A stretch of 10,311 nt of DNA. Origin: Dichomitus squalens LYAD-421 SS1 (Eukaryota > Basidiomycota > Agaricomycetes > Polyporales > Polyporaceae). The position numbers were made by a program, and so were the translations under genes. Position 1 is the stretch's first letter; each line of letters starts with the position of its first letter. The stretch covers positions 1 through 10,311 of the forward strand of contig NW_006767002.1 in NCBI RefSeq assembly GCF_000275845.1. Reading direction: 5' to 3'. Below the pieces are notes generated by a model, which saw only the letters and a list, made by a program, of their open reading frames with translations, was not told where the DNA came from and did not search any database. Positions 7,215 through 10,311 of the stretch are shown here, piece after piece.

Positions 7215-7793
7215 TCAGTGACGGTTCCGTCGCCCAACCCTCCCTCTCTTCTTGCCTTTCTCCTGCTTCTCCTGCGCCTCGCGACGATTCCGCTCCTCCT
7301 CTTCCCGGCGCATACGCTCTTCCACGAGGCGCCGTTGTATCTCCTCCTCCTCCGACTCAACTTTGAACGTATTCGCATCCCACCCCAACGTCCTCTGAAG
7401 TATAGACCGGTACGTCGGGTAGTATTTCTTCGGTATGACCCGTCCATGCGGCTGTTGACATCAGTGATAGGTCCCAGCGACGAATCGAAGACTTACGCGA
7501 TGGAATGAGAACTCCTTCCGCGGGCTCTCGCTCGGGAAGGGCCACCGCGTTCCCGGCCGAGGCTTGAATTTGAACGTAGCCCCCGTCGCAGGACGGGCAG
7601 TGTAGCCCCAGTGCTCGAAGACCTATGAAGCTGCAGTCCAATGCACGACTGCGGGAACGGCGATACGCACCTGGACCAGTTCTTCCCAAGTGACCTCGAC
7701 TTCTCTCCTGTTCTCCCGGTATGACCCCAGCACCGTCCCCACAACCCGCCAAGCGTCTTGCGGGATAGGCGTCTGCACTGCGAGGTGATCCAT
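7215..7793 (-). CDS. HicA-like RNA-binding/RNase-fold protein, three exons, intact
   Basis: Three exons on the - strand (7793-7671, 7622-7497, 7451-7215) give 161 residues without a stop. Introns: 7623-7670 (48 bp, GTGCGT...CATAG) and 7452-7496 (45 bp, GTAAGT...CTGAT...CAACAG), both phase 0. Exon 1 has the helix VTWEELVQ. Exon 2 has HWGY, then GATFKFKP, and ends SFHR; exon 3 opens PHG, then YRSILQRTLGWDANTF. This order (WxEL helix, GY, strand pair, H-x-P-H strand, final helix ending GW) matches the HicA-like domain common in fungi, related to the bacterial HicA mRNA interferase. The bacterial GSHH histidine is not present at G-A-T-F, so RNase activity is uncertain; the H-R-P-H histidines remain. 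Residues after about 110 form a Glu/Arg-rich helix and a Lys/Arg-rich tail, plausibly nuclear or RNA-binding. Fungal homologues often carry extra N-terminal sequence, so an upstream exon may be missing; an in-frame TGA lies 33 bp before the ATG. No HicB-like partner seen. Confidence 0.7.
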
Positions 7794-8772
7794 AGCCAAG
7801 ATGAATGGGTCTGGGAGAGCTCATGTGGCGGTCGCAAGACGAAGACCCGTTACAGTCGCCCAGTACAAACAAGCATAAGTATGCAGCCACAGCAGAACGT
7901 CTTACTGTGCACATTTAATTGGCATTCAATTGCAGTACTAACGGCTCTAGAAACTACCTAGTGCGCTTCAGAAGGACCCATCGTTTACGACATCGTCGTC
8001 GTCGCATTGTAAGACTCAATCGTGAGCTTTCGAACACGATCTGTTTACCACACGCTATAACTGATCCCGAATCTGTGTTTTCCTAGTGCGCGTTCTTCTG
8101 AACATGTAGTGAGCGACACCGTCGCCGCCGGAGACATGTAACAAACGGCAGTGATCGTGGAATACTACGCGGCAGACGTTCAAGCGTTCAGTATACAAAC
8201 TGATTTCCGGACCGGTCTCCCGAGTGCGCGTCTACGATCGAGTCCGGAGAGCTCCGTATGAACTCTCGATGTAGGCGCCGATTCGCTCTTTTCCGGGAAC
8301 ATGGTCATCCGCAGTCTGTCCGCTTCCGGACAACCCCTTGTCGTAGCTTCCTTGACTGCAGCCGCTTCACGCGCTCTCGGTTTTCCTCCACGTCCTTGTC
8401 CTGTGACATCGACGTGACTGCCTGCGCATGAAGGGAAGCATTGCGCACTAATACGCGTTGGTGTTATCAGTACGCATGGAGATGAGCCATCTAGTACAAT
8501 CCGATGAACATCTCACTGGCATAATATACCAGCGGGAGATGCAACTCTGCCCCGGTGCGAGGCGCCAAGTTAGTGCCGATGAGTCATGAAGTTGATCCGT
8601 AGGTTGTGTCTGAACGATAGGAGACCGAGACGAAACTCTAACGATACGAGAAGAAACTCGTGCCAGGGAAGAAACTCCTACGCAGAGCGCCCGGAGCTGA
8701 GCGTCTGATGACCAACACGCCACCACGCGTCGTCGGGTCGCGCCTCTCGCCCTTCCCCCCTTGTCCACCACC
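7794..8772. other. no confident gene; upstream of the HicA-like gene
   Basis: Expected to hold the promoter of the - strand gene, but no clear TATA or CCAAT placement decides it. Short - strand frames at 8305-8409 (34 aa, highly charged, MSQDKDVEENRERV...) and 8180-8302 (40 aa) are protein-like but too short to call. They could be decayed upstream exons. The word GAAACTC occurs three times between 8632 and 8670. Confidence 0.35.
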
Positions 8773-8943
8773 ATGCACACACCTCTTTGGGACGACTGCC
8801 CTCCGCTGCACGCCGAGTCATGTACTTCACAGCGCTCAGGTGGCCCTGCTGCCCCCACGACAGCCAATTTGCCGGTTCAGGCAATCGACTTCGAGTTTCA
8901 CGCCGCTGCAGCACACACGAGGCGCGCCATGGCGCGAGAGTAG
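8773..8943 (+). CDS. possible small ORF or exon remnant (56 aa)
   Basis: An ATG frame ending at TAG 8941-8943, containing LWDDCPPLHAESC and IDFEFHAAAAHTRR. Composition is protein-like, but another frame on the opposite strand is open too. It lies just upstream, on the same strand, of the coding remnant at 8999-9809 and might belong with it. Family not recognised. Confidence 0.2.
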   Translation: MHTPLWDDCPPLHAESCTSQRSGGPAAPTTANLPVQAIDFEFHAAAAHTRRAMARE

Positions 8944-8998
8944 GGCGTAAGGAGGAGAGCGGGCTCCGTATTGGGTACGTGCGTCCTCTCGTGCTGCG

Positions 8999-9809
8999 AT
9001 GGCTGATATTGCTTTAAAGCTGCTGGTAGAGATCGACGAATTAACTTGAACTCTGGCTCGCTCGACGCCGCAAACTGAATTGTCCCCCTACCATCACCCA
9101 GACCAATGACGAGGGGGCGCGGTACGTTCCCCCGCGGCCGCGCCGACGACCGCAGCTCCGAATCCAGCCCGTCCCACCTCCTCGCGCTGCTATGCGCACA
9201 GCTGCACCCGCGCGCGCCCCACCCCCGACGTCTGCCGCACCCCAGAGGCCCAGGATCTTGTCATTGACCGAGCGCGCCGACGCGTTGACCCCCGCACAAC
9301 TTTGGCAGTTCTCGCGCGCCACGCCCTACCCGATGTCGACCATCCGTACGCCGGCTGCCCTGGGAACCCAAGACGTGCGCACGGCGCCCGCTCCGATGAG
9401 CACCCCTAGCGGGTACGTTCTTCCAAGCCTGCTATTGCCCGACCTCATCAGCCTAGCTGAGGCTCAAGTCGCCACCCGGATTGCAGGCGACGATGACCAT
9501 GGGACGCTGAGCACCAGCGAAGGGGACGAGCAGGAAGAAGAGACGGTCGAGCACGAACTCTAGCGGGAAGACGAGACAGACGGGGGCAGCACAAGCTCAG
9601 GTGTGTCACGTACGCATGCGCGCGGTCGAATGGATCAGGGCTCGCCGTTACTGACCTCCACCCCTGCAGTCACAACCACTGCTACTGATGTCGCGGGCTT
9701 CGCAGACGCCGAGCTGAGGAGCGCGATTGACAGCCTCAAGGCTGGCCTGGATGGGCTGGAGCGGGCGGTTCAAAGCCTTTCGGAGGAGGTCGATCGCTTC
9801 GCTGGATGA
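8999..9809 (+). pseudogene. unrecognised low-complexity and coiled-coil protein, probably broken
   Basis: A start region reads MADIALKLLVEIDELT to a TGA at 9047-9049, then TLARSTPQTELSPYHPD in the same frame. From about 9100 the open frame is another one (open from 9045), rich in Pro, Arg and Ala, then acidic (GDEQEEETVEHEL), with a TAG at 9561-9563. The same frame continues to 9809. Near its end, a segment starting at FADAEL has Leu, Ile, Val or Phe at perfect 3-4 spacing over nine positions, a clear coiled coil. A good 69-bp intron (9601-9669, donor GTGTGT, branch TTACTGAC, acceptor CTGCAG) keeps the frame. Two stops and a shift suggest a pseudogene, unless unseen introns remove them. Function unknown. 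Confidence 0.45.
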
Positions 9810-10077
9810 CCGCGTAGTTAGTCGTCGAGGTGAGCGGTCGACTGATGCCGCCGTCCATAGAAATGCAACCTGTAAGTAGTGCGCCCTTTGAAACAGGTCC
9901 CCAACTCTGCCTTCCCGCCCATGTACATCATATGTAATTGCCAGACGAGCACGCTAGAATGATCCATGGTGTAGTGTACATTAGCCTGGGCCACAATGTG
10001 CATGTACACCCTTGTCCGCAATGTAACGTACACTTGGTTTACATTGGGCTTTTGGACACACCAATAACCCAGTGATT
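9810..10077. repeat. geneless stretch with GTACAT/ATGTAC and ACATT words
   Basis: From about 9920 to 10055 short words such as TGTACAT, ATGTACA, ACATT and AATGT recur on both strands, for example TGTACAT (9975-9981) opposed to ATGTACA about 20 bp on. This may be the subterminal part of another small inverted-repeat element, but I cannot define ends. Confidence 0.35.
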
Positions 10078-10151
10078 CAAGTTATACCTGGTCGTTTGAG
10101 TTCACCTGGGCATGTTGGTCTTGGGTTCGAACCCCAGTATCTTGCTTTTTT
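10078..10151 (+). ncRNA. tRNA-like pol III head with T-run, probable SINE start
   Basis: A B-box match (GGTTCGAACC, 10124-10133) sits in a full 5-bp T stem (TTGGG 10121-10125 with CCCAG 10133-10137, one G-T pair) and a TTCGAAC loop. The ends CAAGTTA (10078-10084) and TATCTTG (10138-10144) can form an acceptor stem with one mismatch. Six T residues follow (10146-10151). The D and anticodon arms do not fold properly and the total is only 67 bases, so a working tRNA is unlikely. A tRNA-derived SINE head, with its body running off the window, or a tRNA pseudogene fits best. Confidence 0.5.
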
Positions 10152-10311
10152 GGAAAGCATCTAGCAGGGCGCGCTGGTTTGCCCTGTGGCCCCGTGGCTG
10201 TGCTCTCGGGCGTCTCTGTGGCCGGCTATCTGCTCTTTCCTGGGCCCGAGGCACACGTGCATGTTTTTATGCCTAATAGGCGGGGCAATATGCATGTGCT
10301 ATTGTACGCAG

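Noticed and set aside
7357..7914. 185-codon - strand open frame
   Set aside because: It covers the HicA-like gene in the wrong frame and reads through both good introns; the spliced three-exon model explains the region better.
8448..8867. 139-codon - strand open frame
   Set aside because: Arg/Ser/Cys-rich composition without domain features; overlaps other open frames in GC-rich DNA where long random frames are common.
8927..8940. 14-bp palindrome CGCGCCATGGCGCG
   Set aside because: GC-rich palindromes of this size can arise by chance here and nothing adjacent supports a function.

Overview
The window looks like a transposon-rich accessory region of a filamentous fungus, most likely an agaricomycete basidiomycete. 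The basis is short spliceosomal introns of 45-70 bp with GTRNGT donors and CTGAC-type branch sites, a decayed secreted A1 aspartic peptidase, a zinc-cluster transcription factor fragment, and a eukaryotic HicA-like gene. I see no bacterial operon structure. The taxon is inference; no marker gene is present.

Layout. 1-337 is AT-rich and geneless. 338-1268 is a non-autonomous inverted-repeat element with 24-bp terminal repeats, subterminal arrays of ACTTGG/CCAAGT words and a tRNA-like pol III head in its core. 1516-5638 is a 4.1-kb unit bounded by a perfect 32-bp inverted repeat. Inside it are unrecognised coding remnants on the + strand (about 2181-3254 and 4855-5524). Between them, on the - strand, a zinc-cluster transcription factor fragment (about 4240-4776) runs directly into the 5' half of an aspartic peptidase gene (about 3290-4215). 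Both carry many frameshifts. This looks like a gene-fragment-carrying (Pack-type) DNA transposon, or a transposon gene split by a captured chimera. 5700-6067 is a 368-bp MITE with near-hairpin arms. At 6132 an 18-bp copy of the 4.1-kb unit's terminal sequence recurs, an orphan end of a related element.

The right half holds the best intact gene: a three-exon - strand gene (7215-7793, 161 aa) with a HicA-like RNA-binding/RNase fold and a charged helical tail. On the + strand from 8999 to 9809 is an unrecognised, probably broken coding region that ends in a regular coiled coil. The right edge (from 10078) has a second tRNA-like head with a strong B box and a T run, probably the start of a SINE.

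Apart from the HicA-like gene, nothing here forms a working pathway. The region reads as a graveyard of DNA transposons, small non-autonomous elements and captured host fragments.
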